Source: Bretschneidera sinensis (lineage: Eukaryota > Streptophyta > Magnoliopsida > Brassicales > Akaniaceae). From it: a DNA stretch of 64,000 bases. This document shows positions 1 to 10,812 of the stretch, piece by piece. A model generated the notes under the pieces. That model saw only the letters and a list, made by a program, of their open reading frames with translations, did not search any database and was not told where the DNA came from. The number at the start of each line of letters is the position of its first letter. Within the stretch, counting starts at the first letter, position 1. The position numbers and the translations under genes were made by a program. The stretch is taken from the NCBI GenBank assembly GCA_023935145.1, contig CM043701.1:70386317-70450316 (forward strand), written 5' to 3'.

Positions 1-1388
1 CATTCTCTCTGGACTGCATCTGACTACCTCACCCTCTTTCAACAACTGTTCATCTGCCTCAACCCGGCATATTCCCTGATCTACCACCTGTCTTCTCCCA
101 ACACCTCCAACACTTATCTCAACAGTTGCTCACTAGACAATCTGCACTAATATGTCCCCCCTCACCACATACAAAGCAAATCAGAGTAGGACAATTCCGA
201 GACAGATGACCTATCTAATTATATCTATAACAAACTTTTGTCTCTCGATCATACATTAGATTACCACTTCCCCTTGGTGGCATACTTTATCCTCTACTAT
301 AACTTCTAGTTTTCATAATTGTCTACCAAATCTATGGGTCCCGCCAATATTCCTCTGAGCTATAGAAGCAACAGATCATGCTTGCCTCTGGCTTTGTATT
401 ACAATTCTTTATGACAAAGAACGCCCCTTTTAGGGTGGTCTCCCACCCTGCACACTTATACTACCACTACCTCTAGAACCTTCATGTCTAAGCCTCTTCA
501 ACCACTCTTTCTCTCTACCTTAACCTCCATCACATCTTTCTCAATCTGAAGTGCTATATCCACTAACTAAACATAATTTATATGCCTCATGTAAGATAGT
601 TTCGATCTAATCTCAAAATATAATCCATCTAGAAACCTCTTACACTTCTTTTCCTTTATGTCTACCATTTTCGATACAAACCTTATCAAGGTCACAAATC
701 TGTTATAAATAAATGAAATCTCTCTTTTGTTGGGCTTTGAAAGTATGTGAGCAATTTTTATAAAAGAAAACGGCTCCTTAAATTTACTCCAAGTTAAGGG
801 TCTATCAACATATGCACTTACTCTGGGAAGAGTATCCTCTCACCATTCTAAAGCTTCTCCTTCTAACTTAAACGAAGCAAAGGTGGCCCTCTGCCTGTCA
901 GTCACTAGTAAAATACCAAATAATCTTTCTACATGTTTTACCCATAGCTCAGGCTCAAAAAGATTCATAAATCCTTCAAACAACAAAGCATTCAACTTAA
1001 TATGTCTAATAAAACAATTTCCTTGCATCTCGTGCATAAACTCACCTTTCCCTTTTTAAACGTCTACCATTACTAGATTTACAACAACCTCAAGCACTGC
1101 TCTAGCCTGTTCATCAAATCTATGCTATAGACTATCAACTCTATCATCTATTACATTCATTTTCTCAAGAGCATGAGTAAGAGCTTATTTTAGCTCATCT
1201 CTTTCAACTCCAGATTCTCTTACACCCCTACCAATATCAATTATACTGTCATCACGTTCCCCTCTAGGAACCACAGACTCAGACTCAACCTCAACTTATC
1301 TAAATATTAGGGGCCTACCATGCTCTCTCTGGTCAGTAACTCTAACTCTAAGTCTCCTATGTCCACGTGACATCCTCAGACTATGCAT
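1..1388 (-). pseudogene. gag: Ty3/gypsy gag (capsid-nucleocapsid) of element B, decayed, partial
   Basis: The likely start is an ATG at 1388 (MHSLRMSRGHRR), and one frame can be followed from there through several stops. The Retrotrans_gag-type region is clearest at about 1037-620: LFEPELWVKHVERLFGIL, then ATFASFKLEGEALEW followed by a stop where a second Trp is usual, then a capsid C-terminal part near FLDGLYFEIRSKLSYM. Toward the left edge lie two zinc-knuckle remnants, the second a perfect CX2CX4HX4C (CFVCGEGGHISADC, about 150-200). Gag normally packages element RNA into cytoplasmic particles. This copy cannot make a full protein. Protease and pol would lie beyond the window. Confidence 0.8.
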
Positions 1389-1462
1389 TAAAATATAATT
1401 TACTTTAATCTTCCACTTTTTTTTTTCTTTTTATGCAGTCTACGGAATCATAAAACATCATT

Positions 1463-1474
1463 CTCTTATACCAA
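1463..1474 (-). other. Primer binding site of element B (initiator tRNA-Met type)
   Basis: On the minus strand TTGGTATAAGAG follows the LTR end by a few bases. It matches the usual plant TGGTATCAGAGC primer site except for one substituted base. It fixes B's direction as right to left. Confidence 0.75.
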
Positions 1475-1478
1475 AATT

Positions 1479-3198
1479 GTAACAATCCATCTCGAGTTGG
1501 CCACCCCCGAGACAGTGTCGTCACGTTTTGAATCCCAGCACAAGATATATATGCAACAATATAAAAACGTACATAGGAGTTACATTATTAAAATTTCAAT
1601 TGAAATAATATATATATAATATGATGCATAAATACTTACAAATATTTTTTTTCATTCCATTAGTCTGAGGATGTGGACCATGTGGGTTACAGATAATGAC
1701 TCAGTCTAAATCTCAGCTCACCAATCTATCTGTCCTACCAGCTACCTGAAATTATTTAACAATAAGGAGTGAGCTTCACAAGCTAAGTGAATTAAATTTA
1801 CTAGAAGTACTCGATTATATACTTCCAGTGACATCTTATAATTCAATCATTCAAATAATCTTCCCATATTCATTCATCTATTATCTCAGATAAATCAATA
1901 ATAACTTCCTATTATAATTTCAACTATTTATTAATCTCACTTAAATTAATCATCAAACATATCAATTTTTCTTCTCATATATTTGAGCATCTTGAGAATA
2001 TCAATTTAATATCATTATATACCTCGTTATGAGGTTCACAGCATATAATCAATCAATCAAATAAAATTTTTATCATATCATATTGTCATATTTCTTTCTC
2101 ATCATATTTGTCTATCTGTGAGACTCATTCGTCTATCAATAAATTCATAATCAAGAATGATACTTTAGCTATCTAGCTCTTTTTCAAAATTATTATTTTT
2201 ATCATATTCATTAAATTATCTCCTCATATATCATATCAAATTATCAATCATAGTTTGTTAAGAATTTCATTTATCCTTTCATTATATATTTCATGAACTC
2301 ATTATTTCACTAATTTTACTCCTCATATAATAAATTTTTAACATATCAATTATTCATACAATATCAATCAATCAACTTTCATATATCGTCCAATCATTGT
2401 AGTTCAATAATTAATTCAAATACCATCACTTTATATTTAATATTTATCTCGATTACTAAAAGTAAATCTAACTCACCACGTAGCACTTAAAGCTACTTGT
2501 GGATCACCTCCTTGCTTTTCCTGCTCCTTTCAGCAATTTCACTCGATTGTTGATCATCAACACTTAACATAATCTTTATATTAAAATTTATAATTTATTC
2601 TTCAATTCTTCCACAATTCACACCCTTTAAATTTATATATCAAATTCAAAGTAGTTTCATGTATGCATAATTTCAAAAATAAAATTCACATTATTACCTT
2701 TTATTTTTCTTAAAGCTCCCCTCGAATCTCTTTAAAATCCTCCCGCAAACTTCTTCAAAATTTCAATCTTTCAACCTTTCTTTGAGTCCTCAGTGTTTAA
2801 AGAAAGAGAATAATTTGAATTGAAGAAAGAAGGAAACCAAACAGGATTTGGTAAGAAATATAAAACAAAACAAAAAAAATCTAAATTTACATATTAAAGT
2901 CAGCCCCCCACCGTTCTACACATTTTTTTTTACCTTTTTGTGGCTTATATGCATCTTGCATATATTGTGGGGACTGCACCTAGACTTCCATGTTTTGTCC
3001 CTATTTTTTTTTTGTCCTTCTTTATAACCGGGCTGCACTTGGACCCTTTTTTTTTTCCTTGTGACACCAACGTCTGATTTTTTTTCAAAAGAATTATTTT
3101 TATTCAATAATAAATTTTTCACGTCTATATTATCTTAATTCCATGTAATATCTATCAAATTACTTATTTACCTTTACTGTAAGAGCACAGGTATTACA
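1479..3198 (-). repeat. 5' LTR of element B (1,720 bp)
   Basis: The plus strand begins TGTAACAATCC and ends ATTACA, a TG...CA pair with short inverted termini. The primer site adjoins it on the left. It is A+T rich and holds no convincing ORF. Its plus-strand start, several internal words (the stretch around 1800-1835 on a CTAGAAGTACTCGAT core, and CACCACGTAGCACTTAAAG near 2475) and its end resemble the solo LTR at 18520-20815, so the two belong to one family. Confidence 0.8.
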
Positions 3199-3230
3199 GT
3201 AGCCACTTGTGAATTTTCATTGATCATAAG
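3199..3230 (+). pseudogene. 32-bp islet of element A pol (RNase H) trapped between two insertions
   Basis: Only 32 bases separate the LTR of B from the LTR of C. Read with the sequence after 13123, with one copy of the ATAAG duplication removed, the frame gives FIDHKS followed by a TQK-like stretch, the FTDHKSL region of Ty3 RNase H. It therefore belongs to the same gene as the pol remnant at 13124-14545 and shows that both B and C landed in element A. Confidence 0.75.
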
Positions 3231-4394
3231 TGTAGACTGAGGTGTCAACCCAAGAGGGGGGTGAATCATGTTTTTAAAAACTTTCGCTAATTAATCGCAA
3301 GTTTATAAAAACAGATAAATCCACAAGCATGTAAATAAGTAATGTGTTGTAAACAAAAGAGTTTAAGGAATAGAATATGTAAACTCGGTTTATAGTGGTT
3401 CGGCAATATCAGATTCATTTCGACCCTATGTCCACTCTCTTTAAGGAACCTCCTTGAAGCAAGCCACTAAAACTCTTAGTCATGCAACTTCACAGGTGTT
3501 GCACAAACCTTACAAACAGTCCCTTCCTCTTTGAAGCTTATACTTTCCTCTTATAAGCTAATCTTTTCCTTTCGGAAGCTAATCCCTTTACAATAAATAT
3601 GAGTTGTTGTAAAATAAATGGTAGAGAGAAAGCAATGAATGCTTATACAACTGAATAATATCTCTCTTTCAAGGTAAAGCTTGAAGAATGGCTCAATAAT
3701 AAATATTTCGAAGCTTTTGAGTATTAATGAGCAAAAACTTGATTGAATGTGTAATCTCTCTTTCTGAAATGCTCAATAGAGTGGGTTTATATAGCCTTAT
3801 ATTAATATGGTCATTTTATACTGACTTGGAATGTTTTGGTGCATTTTGTACTGAAGTCTCACGTCTCAACGATCATATTTTTTGAATTACCAGTCGACTG
3901 GGTCTTGGTACCAGTCGACTGGGTCAGGTGAAAAGTCTCACCTTTAAGGTTTTAAAGAGTACCAGTCGACTTGGGACAGTCTGTCAAAAACTCCAATCGA
4001 CTGGTATGAAGCAACCAGTCTACTGGGGACACACTGTCCAAAACACCAGTCTTCTGGTATAAGTACCTAGTCGACTGGGTTGCGCTTCAACCCAGTTTTT
4101 CATTCTTTGAAATGTTTTTGACTTTAAAATGTTTGAATGAATAGTTTTGTTAAAATGATTTTTCAAAAAGAGCCATAAAACAAGCTAGTTACCTGAACAA
4201 GTGAGATTTACAACTTGTTTCAATACCTTATACCTATACTAGATCTTCTGTCTTGACTTGGTATTTGATTCGGGTTGAGTTCTTGCACCTTGATTCTTGG
4301 CTGTATGCTTTTATCGCTTAATACACTTAGATATCATTGTTAGTACAATTAGAGTTATGTTTTGTCATCATTAAAATTTAGATGAGGGTCAACA
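3231..4394 (-). repeat. 3' LTR of element C with a palindrome cluster in U3
   Basis: The sense strand starts TGTTGACCCTCATC right after a polypurine tract and ends at TCTACA (plus-strand 3231). A TATA box (GCTATATAAA) lies at 3786-3795. Upstream of it in the sense direction, at 3889-4081, is a cluster of CCAGTCGACTGG words: two exact 12-bp palindromes (3890-3901 and 3910-3921) and several degenerate copies. The sequence is paired with 11934-13118 at high identity. Confidence 0.85.
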
Positions 4395-4408
4395 ATCTCC
4401 CTCTTTTT
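4395..4408 (-). other. Polypurine tract of element C
   Basis: The sense strand AAAAAGAGGGAGAT abuts the 3' LTR start TGTTGACC. This is the expected primer position for plus-strand DNA synthesis. Confidence 0.8.
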
Positions 4409-5203
4409 GATGACGACAAAACTAATGAGAGAAAATGGTTTTAAAAACTAAGTGCTGGATTTTTTTTATAAAAAAACGGGCAGAGTTTCCTCTGTTTTTT
4501 GGATAAAACCAACCTGTAACAAGTTCAAGAGCAGTTTATATGCAACCCAACCAATCAACTCAATATATAGAGTCAAACAACAAGTCCTTTGGTGCAATGC
4601 TCCCCCTAAATCTATGCACTATTTGAATTTACAGTTTAGTTTAGTTTTCTCATTTTCTCATATTTCTCCCCCGTTGTGACAATAACAGAAAAGGGGACAG
4701 CATGCCAAAAAATAAGCTATATAGAGACATAAACATTAATAGCATGCATAAGCAAACTTGTACACAAAATTTGGCATCATTTGGAGATAGGAATACTTCC
4801 CGGGAAGAACCGAAAGTTTCCATATATGCAGAAATAGTTTAAAGCATTTATCCGAACACAGAAGAATTTAAAACAAGTAAACATATTGCATAAATGTAAG
4901 GCAAGTATATGAAACAAGTTTAAGCATAAAACATAATTATATACATCACAGGCTTCGGAGAGCCGAAACTGATAGACAAAATATAATAAACGATCAAATG
5001 ATGTTCGTGCTAAGAAAAACTGAAAACTACATATATATATAATAAAGATAGAAAGCAACTCAAGAAGCGGGTGAGTTAGAGTTGTCATAAACGAGATCCC
5101 GAAGCTCAGCTAGAGAGCCCTAGGTATGCTCATGGTGCAGCTTGAAGTCATCCCGGAGAGAGCGGAGGTCATGATGCATGGCGTCGACCGTAGAGCTCAA
5201 GCT
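4409..5203 (-). other. 3' untranslated stretch of element C
   Basis: This lies between the third ORF's stop and the polypurine tract. Short open frames on both strands have no recognisable domain. I see no gene here. Confidence 0.6.
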
Positions 5204-6277
5204 CTATAAACTGGACTGTATGGTCAGCTGAAGGCTTATGATAACCTGAAGAAGATCGCTATACCCAGCTGGACCAGCACTTGAGTCACCTATAGGAGGT
5301 ACTCGGTCATCCGCATCCATAGTAGTAGCAGCAGCATCTGGACCCTCATCCTCATCATCACTGATATCGTCCTTTCCTATCCGAATGTTCTTCCTGGCCT
5401 TTGAATAGATCATGCCATCTTGGACTGTGCATTCCATCTTTTTCAGTGAGGAGATGTTGATGATGTCCTTGAGGCCAATATCTTGAGCCTCAGAGGGGGG
5501 AAGAGGAACCTGAAAGTGCTGGAGGATGAATATGATGAGCATCCGGTAAGAAAGGCATCCGGAGTCGCTCGCTTCGCCGTTTATCATGTTGGTGAGCAAT
5601 AGGGGGTAGATATTGAAGTGGTGCCAAGTTTTAAGGCACCAAATCAATTCGACATCTATCTTAGATAGATAACCCTAACTCTTGAGTCTCAGGTGAATGG
5701 TCCAACTCACAATGAGGTTGAACAATTTCGAGTCAAGAGGCATATCACTACATGTGTGAAATGTAGTAGGTTGAAACACATAGTTAGGGTCACCCCTAAC
5801 TATCCAACATGCCTCTTCATAATCAAAATTGTCTGGCCATCTGTCCAGACTCCATTGGATCCCTCCCACAGGGATCCTCAAGATACTCATCAAGAGGTCA
5901 GTGTTGACCTCAAACTCCACACCCATAACATTGGTTCTGAACCTCAGAGCCAATGGACTGGGTTTCACCAAGTTTGCATAGAACTGGTGAATCAGTCTCG
6001 GGTAAAATTTTTGATGTATCTTGACTAGTGGGGTCAAGTGAATGGCATCAAAAACAGGTAATACATCAAAATTACCATGAAGAATAGATTTGAAGTCGAT
6101 GAATCTGCCTGTCATGATGTTTTTATGGTGGATAATAGATGTATACCTCTCTTTTGCAGCTGGGCTGGAGAACAGGGAGTCGTCGAGTAATGTCCTTGCT
6201 TTCTTGCTAGAGGAACCCGCTACACCTTTCCCTCTGGAATCCGAAATTGTAGATTTGGTGGACATGAGGTCCCCCAA
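5204..6277 (-). pseudogene. Third ORF of element C (putative plant transposon protein type, env-like position)
   Basis: A 357-codon frame starts MGDLMSTKSTISDSRGKG at 6277 and runs to 5204, broken only by one TAG at 5675-5677, probably a former CAG. The basic N-terminus is followed by a globular part (FYPRLIHQFYANL, GVEFEVNTDLLMSILRIP, then an L-rich helical segment around IDVELIWCLKTWHHF) and an acidic tail (DDISDDEDEGPD). The pattern resembles the plant domain often annotated as putative plant transposon protein, which sits after pol in Athila elements. I see no clear signal peptide or membrane anchor, so a true envelope role is doubtful. Its function is unknown. It lies downstream of RNase H behind a promoter-like block. 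Confidence 0.65.
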
Positions 6278-6520
6278 CAGTGGTTTTAATGCGGATTTGA
6301 TCGATCATTTTGGAAGATAAAAGTTTTTAGGAGAAAAAAGGATTTGGGTGGAAATTAGAGATTTTAACCGTAAAAAGTTAAAGTAGATGGTGTGGATGAG
6401 TAGATCGAGGTGTGTATGAAGTGTTTTGAGGATTTTTTTATCAAAAGGACGAGATTTTTTATAGAGAGAAAGCTTAGGGTTTTAAAAATGGCGTAAAAAT
6501 CTAGAAAAAAAATGAAGAGA

Positions 6521-6782
6521 CTATTTATAGAATCGCGATACCAGTCGACTGGGGTTAGGGTACCAGTCAACTAGGTCCTTTGCAGATTTGAAAATTTGAA
6601 CATACTAGTGGACTGGGTCAGGATACCAGTCGACTGCTTAAACTAGCAGAAGGATAATAATCGACTGGGTGGTTAATTAAATTTCAAAAAATGGCTCCAA
6701 ACAAGGTTTTTGAATACTAGTCGACTGGTATAGACTTACCAGTCGACTGGGAGTTTAGGCAGAGACTTACCAGTCGACTGGT
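6521..6782 (-). promoter_or_regulatory. Internal promoter-like block before the third ORF: palindrome cluster plus TATA box
   Basis: In the sense direction the order is: a cluster of CCAGTCGACTGG words (exact at 6770-6781, 6739-6750 and 6541-6552, with degenerate copies near 6718, 6659, 6625 and 6569); nine bases; a perfect CTATAAATAG box at 6521-6530; then a pyrimidine-rich leader of about 245 bases ending at the third ORF's ATG (6277). The same palindrome lies upstream of the TATA box in this element's LTRs. I infer a second promoter giving a separate mRNA for the third ORF. Confidence 0.6.
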
Positions 6783-6916
6783 TAAGAAAATTTTTAGTCT
6801 TGAGTCTTAGAACAAAATTTGTTTATCTATGCCATCTTGAGTGAGGGAGATATTAAATAAGATTTAATACTCTTTCACTAGATGTCAAATATGCAAAATG
6901 ATGAATGATGAAACAA

Positions 6917-9900
6917 TCAGATATACAGTTTATCATAATCTAACAATCCAATTGAAAGTCTAGTTTTGCAAAAACTTGCTTCACTTAGAGGTTTTGTAAG
7001 AATGTCAGCTATTTGATCTTATGAAGGTATGAATTCTAGTCTTATATCACCTTTTTGAGCATGGTCTCTCATGAAATGATGTTTGATTTCTATGTGTTTA
7101 GTTTTAGAGTGCTGAATAGGGTTCTTGGTTAGGTTGATAGCACTAGTATTATCACATTGTATTGGGATACTTTTAAAGTTCATACCATAGTCTTCTAGTT
7201 GTTGTTTCATCCACAATACTTGGGCATAACAACTTTCTGCTGTTACATATTCTACCTTGACGATTGATAGCGCAACAGAGTTTTGTTTCTTGGAAAACCA
7301 AGAGGTTAGCATTGCACCTAAGAATTGGGATGTTCCACTTATGCTTTTCCTATCTAATTTACATCCAGCAAATTCAGCATCTGAATATCCTACAAGCTCA
7401 AAAGATGAATCTCTATAGTACAATAATCCTAGGGTTTGAGTTCCTTGTAGATATCTAAGGATCCTTTTTACTGCAACTACATGTGATTCCTTAGGATTAG
7501 CCTAAAATCTAGCACACATGCATACACTGAACATTATATCAGGTCTACTTGCAGTCAAATAAAGTAATGCTCCTATCATACTTCTATAATATTTAGTATC
7601 TACACATTTACCACCTTCATCAAGATAAAATTTTGTTGAGGTGTTCATGGGTGTGCCAAGTGGCTTTGAACTGTCCATCCCGAACCTCTTTAGTAGGTTC
7701 TTAGTGTATTTTGATTGATTGATAAAGATGCCTCCTTTCAATTGTTTGATTTGAAGTCCAAGGAAGTATATGAGTTCTCCCATCATGCTCATTTTAAATT
7801 CATCTTGCATGCTCTTGGCAAACTCTTTACATATAGATTCATTAGTAGCACCAAATATAATATCATCAACATATATTTGGATTAGTAGAGTGTCATTTAT
7901 GTGAGTTTTTGTGAAGAGGGTTGTGTCTACTTTACCTCTTATAAAATTATTGTTAATCAAAAGTTTACTTAGTCTTTCATACCATACTCTTAGAGCTTGC
8001 TTCAACCCATATAGAGCTTTAGAAAGCTTGTAGACATGATTTGGAAGACTAGGATTCTGAAATCCAAGAGGTTGCTTAACATATACCTCTTCTTCTATAA
8101 AGTCATTTAAAAAGGAACTTTTTACATCCATTTGAAATAATTTAAATTTGTTAAAGCATGCAAAGGCTAATAACATTCGAATAGCTTCTAATCTAGCTAC
8201 GGGAGCATAGGTCTTATCAAAGTCTATTCTTTCTTCTTGATTATATCCCTTAGCAACTAGTCTAGCCTTGTTCCTAGTTACTAATCCATTTTCATCCATA
8301 TTATTTCTGAATACCCATTTAGTTCCTATTATTGTATGATTCTTAGGTCTAGGAACTAGATTCCATACATTGTTTCTTTCAAATTGATTTATTTCTTCTT
8401 GTATGGCAATTATCCAATCATTATCTTTTTCGGCTTCTACAAATGTTTTAGGTTCTATTTGAGACAAATAGGCTACATACTTGCAAATGTTTCTAATCAA
8501 GGAACGTGTTCTTACCCCTTGTGAAGGATCACCAATCACTTGATCGATTGGATGATAATTCACATACCTCAAATCTTTAGGAAGACTATCCTCTTATTGA
8601 CTTGTAGATGGTTGGTCCAATTTGAGAGTTTCTATCTCTTTATTTGTTTGAGGTGAGCTCTCCTTTGGGTCAACAATGGGAGTAGGTACCTCCGTTCTTG
8701 GTATGAAATCTGCATCATCATTGAAAGAAACTTCTGTACTACTAAAAGAAACTTTTGTACTACTAATTGGGTTAGACTCATCAAGAGTTACATGTACGGA
8801 TTCTTCTACCACTAGAGTTCTCTTGTTGAAGACTCTATAAGCCTTACTAGAGGTTGAATATCCTAAAAATATCCCTTAATCGGTCTTAGAGTCAAATTTA
8901 CCCAAGTTAGTTTTATTGTTATTTAGGATGAAGCATTTATAACCAAATGAACAAAAATAGGAGATATTAGGCTTTCTACCTTTCCATAATTCATACAGAG
9001 TTTTGTCAAACATAGGCCTAATTAAAATTCTATTCAAGATATAGCAAGAAGTGTTTACTGCTTCAGCCCAAAAGTATTTTGGTAAGCTATTTTTCACAAA
9101 GTATTATTGTTGCAAATTCTTCTAGAGCTCTATTTTTCCTCTCAACAACTCCATTTTGTTGAGGAGTTCTAGGAGCTGTAAAGTTGTGATCAATTCCATT
9201 TTCATCACAAAATTTTGAAAAACTTTGGTTTTCAAATTCTTTTCCATGATCACTTCTAATGCTTGAAATACAAATTCCTTTTTCATTTTGAACATTTTTG
9301 CAAAAGTTTTCAAATCCTTTGAAAGCTTCATCCTTTTAAGCAATAAAGATAACAAATGTACATCTTGAATAGTCATCAACAATAACAAGAGCATATTGAT
9401 GGCCATCTAGACTAATGGTACTTATTGGACTAAGTAAGTCCATATGTAAGAGTTCCAATGGTCTACTAGTTGACACTACAATTTTTTATTTAAAGGAAAT
9501 TCTAGTTTGTTTTCCCATTTGACAAGCATCACATACTTTATCTTTTTCAAATTTGATTTTGGAAAGTCCAAAGACTAAATCTTTTCTTGAAATGATTTTA
9601 AGCAAATTCATGTTCACATGACCAAGCCTTCTATGCCATAGCCATGGGTTTTCACGAAATGCTGGAAAACATTTTTTATTTTTTGAATGCAATGATTTTA
9701 AATCAACTATATAGACATTTTCGTGTCTATGGCCAACAAACTTGATCATGTTACTCTTAATGTCTATAACTAGACAATGAGAGGTTTCTAATATGACTTT
9801 GTTACATTTGCCACATAGTTGACTAATACTTAGTAGATTTGGCTTAAGACCTTATACTAGCAATACATTGTCAATGATTGAGAAATCATTACCAACTTTT

Positions 9901-10440
9901 CCATGCCCGATGATTTTTATTTTTTTGTTGTCTCCAATGGTGACAAGTCCGCCATCTCTTAGAGTTAGCTCCTTGAATACACTTTTATCACCGGTCATGT
10001 ATTTTGAGCATCCACTATCAAGGTACCAACAGTTACCTTTTTCTTTGGTGTGGTGACACATCTACATCACACAAGGATACACAATTTCATTTTTAGGTAC
10101 CCGAAATTTCTTTGGTCCTTAGGGTTAGTCCTAGAAAATACGGTTCCTTTTAGGACCCATACTTTCTTAACAACATATGGTGTTCTATAGACATGTTGAT
10201 GATGCACAATCCTAGGATAATAGTTATTAAAATTTCTAGGATGACTTAGTTGTGCATGTCTATAATTCTTAGGATAAGTATTCCTAGGATACATGTTACT
10301 AATGTGAGGAATATACATGTCATTTCTAGGAAATGTATGGTGATGATTTCTTGAAAACATACTTGCACTATTATGAGTATGCATATTATTTCTAGGATAA
10401 CCATGATGATAATTCCTAGGATATGCATGTGTAGTGTGCA
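6917..10440 (-). pseudogene. pol: Ty1/copia pol of element C: protease, integrase, reverse transcriptase, RNase H
   Basis: Domains in sense order: protease active site WYLDSGCSKYMTGD near 10030; integrase HHCC zinc finger (HRRLGHVN...CDACQMGKQ, about 9640-9510); catalytic core with LLHMDL near 9440, RSDHGKEF near 9230 and NGVVERKNRAL near 9130; reverse transcriptase 8570-7500 with ARLVAKGYNQ and the YVDD catalytic motif near 7885; RNase H 7423-6917 with DAEFAGCKLDRKS and the end motif DQIADILTKPL. One frameshift lies near 9100 and stops are scattered (for example a TAA before DQIADI). At 10067-10440 the gag-protease linker is a His/Asn-rich stretch with repeated PRN motifs. These enzymes copied and integrated the element. 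This copy is dead. Confidence 0.88.
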
Positions 10441-10812
10441 AGTCTTAAGTATACATATTATTTCTAAGATGCATATGAAGGTTACTCCTAGGATGTGTAT
10501 AAGCATTTCTTGAATGAGCATACATATAAGCATGAGTATTTCTAAGATGTTTCATTCTTGTTTATGCATTAGAATTAGCATTTCTAAACTTGCTAGCATT
10601 CATTGAGGGTATGCTTTTGACCTTGCTAGTGATCTTTGAAGTAGATGCTTCATTCACACATGATACTTTCATGAACAAGCTCTCTTTTGATTTTTACTTG
10701 CTTAATGAAGAATATCCTAAACCAGATTTTCCTTCACTCAGTCTTTGGCAAGATAGCACTTCATCAAGCTTTTCTTTTCCAAGTATGAGTCTTGATATTG
10801 TGCCATTCAATT

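Larger units (their letters stand above)
1..3198 (-). mobile_element. Element B: 5' part of a Ty3/gypsy chromovirus-like retrotransposon
   Basis: Reading on the minus strand, the order is a 1.7-kb LTR, a primer binding site like that for initiator tRNA-Met, a leader and a decayed gag with zinc knuckles that runs off the left edge. The right boundary ends in ATTACA and is followed directly by plus-strand RNase H sequence of element A, so B was inserted in A's pol gene. The other end and its target duplication lie outside the window. The chromovirus assignment rests on the gag type and the primer site. The exact clade is not resolved. Confidence 0.8.

Noticed and set aside
4452..5088. Small frames between the 3' LTR and third ORF of C
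   Set aside because: No domain on either strand. The position fits a 3' UTR.
5204..6277. Third ORF of C as a true retroviral envelope
   Set aside because: No signal peptide, cleavage site or membrane segment could be recognised. The similarity is to the plant transposon-protein domain instead.
6540..6782. Regular short repeats resembling a CRISPR array
   Set aside because: The unit is only 12 bp, palindromic, irregularly spaced and degenerate. It lies inside a plant copia element and recurs in its LTRs.
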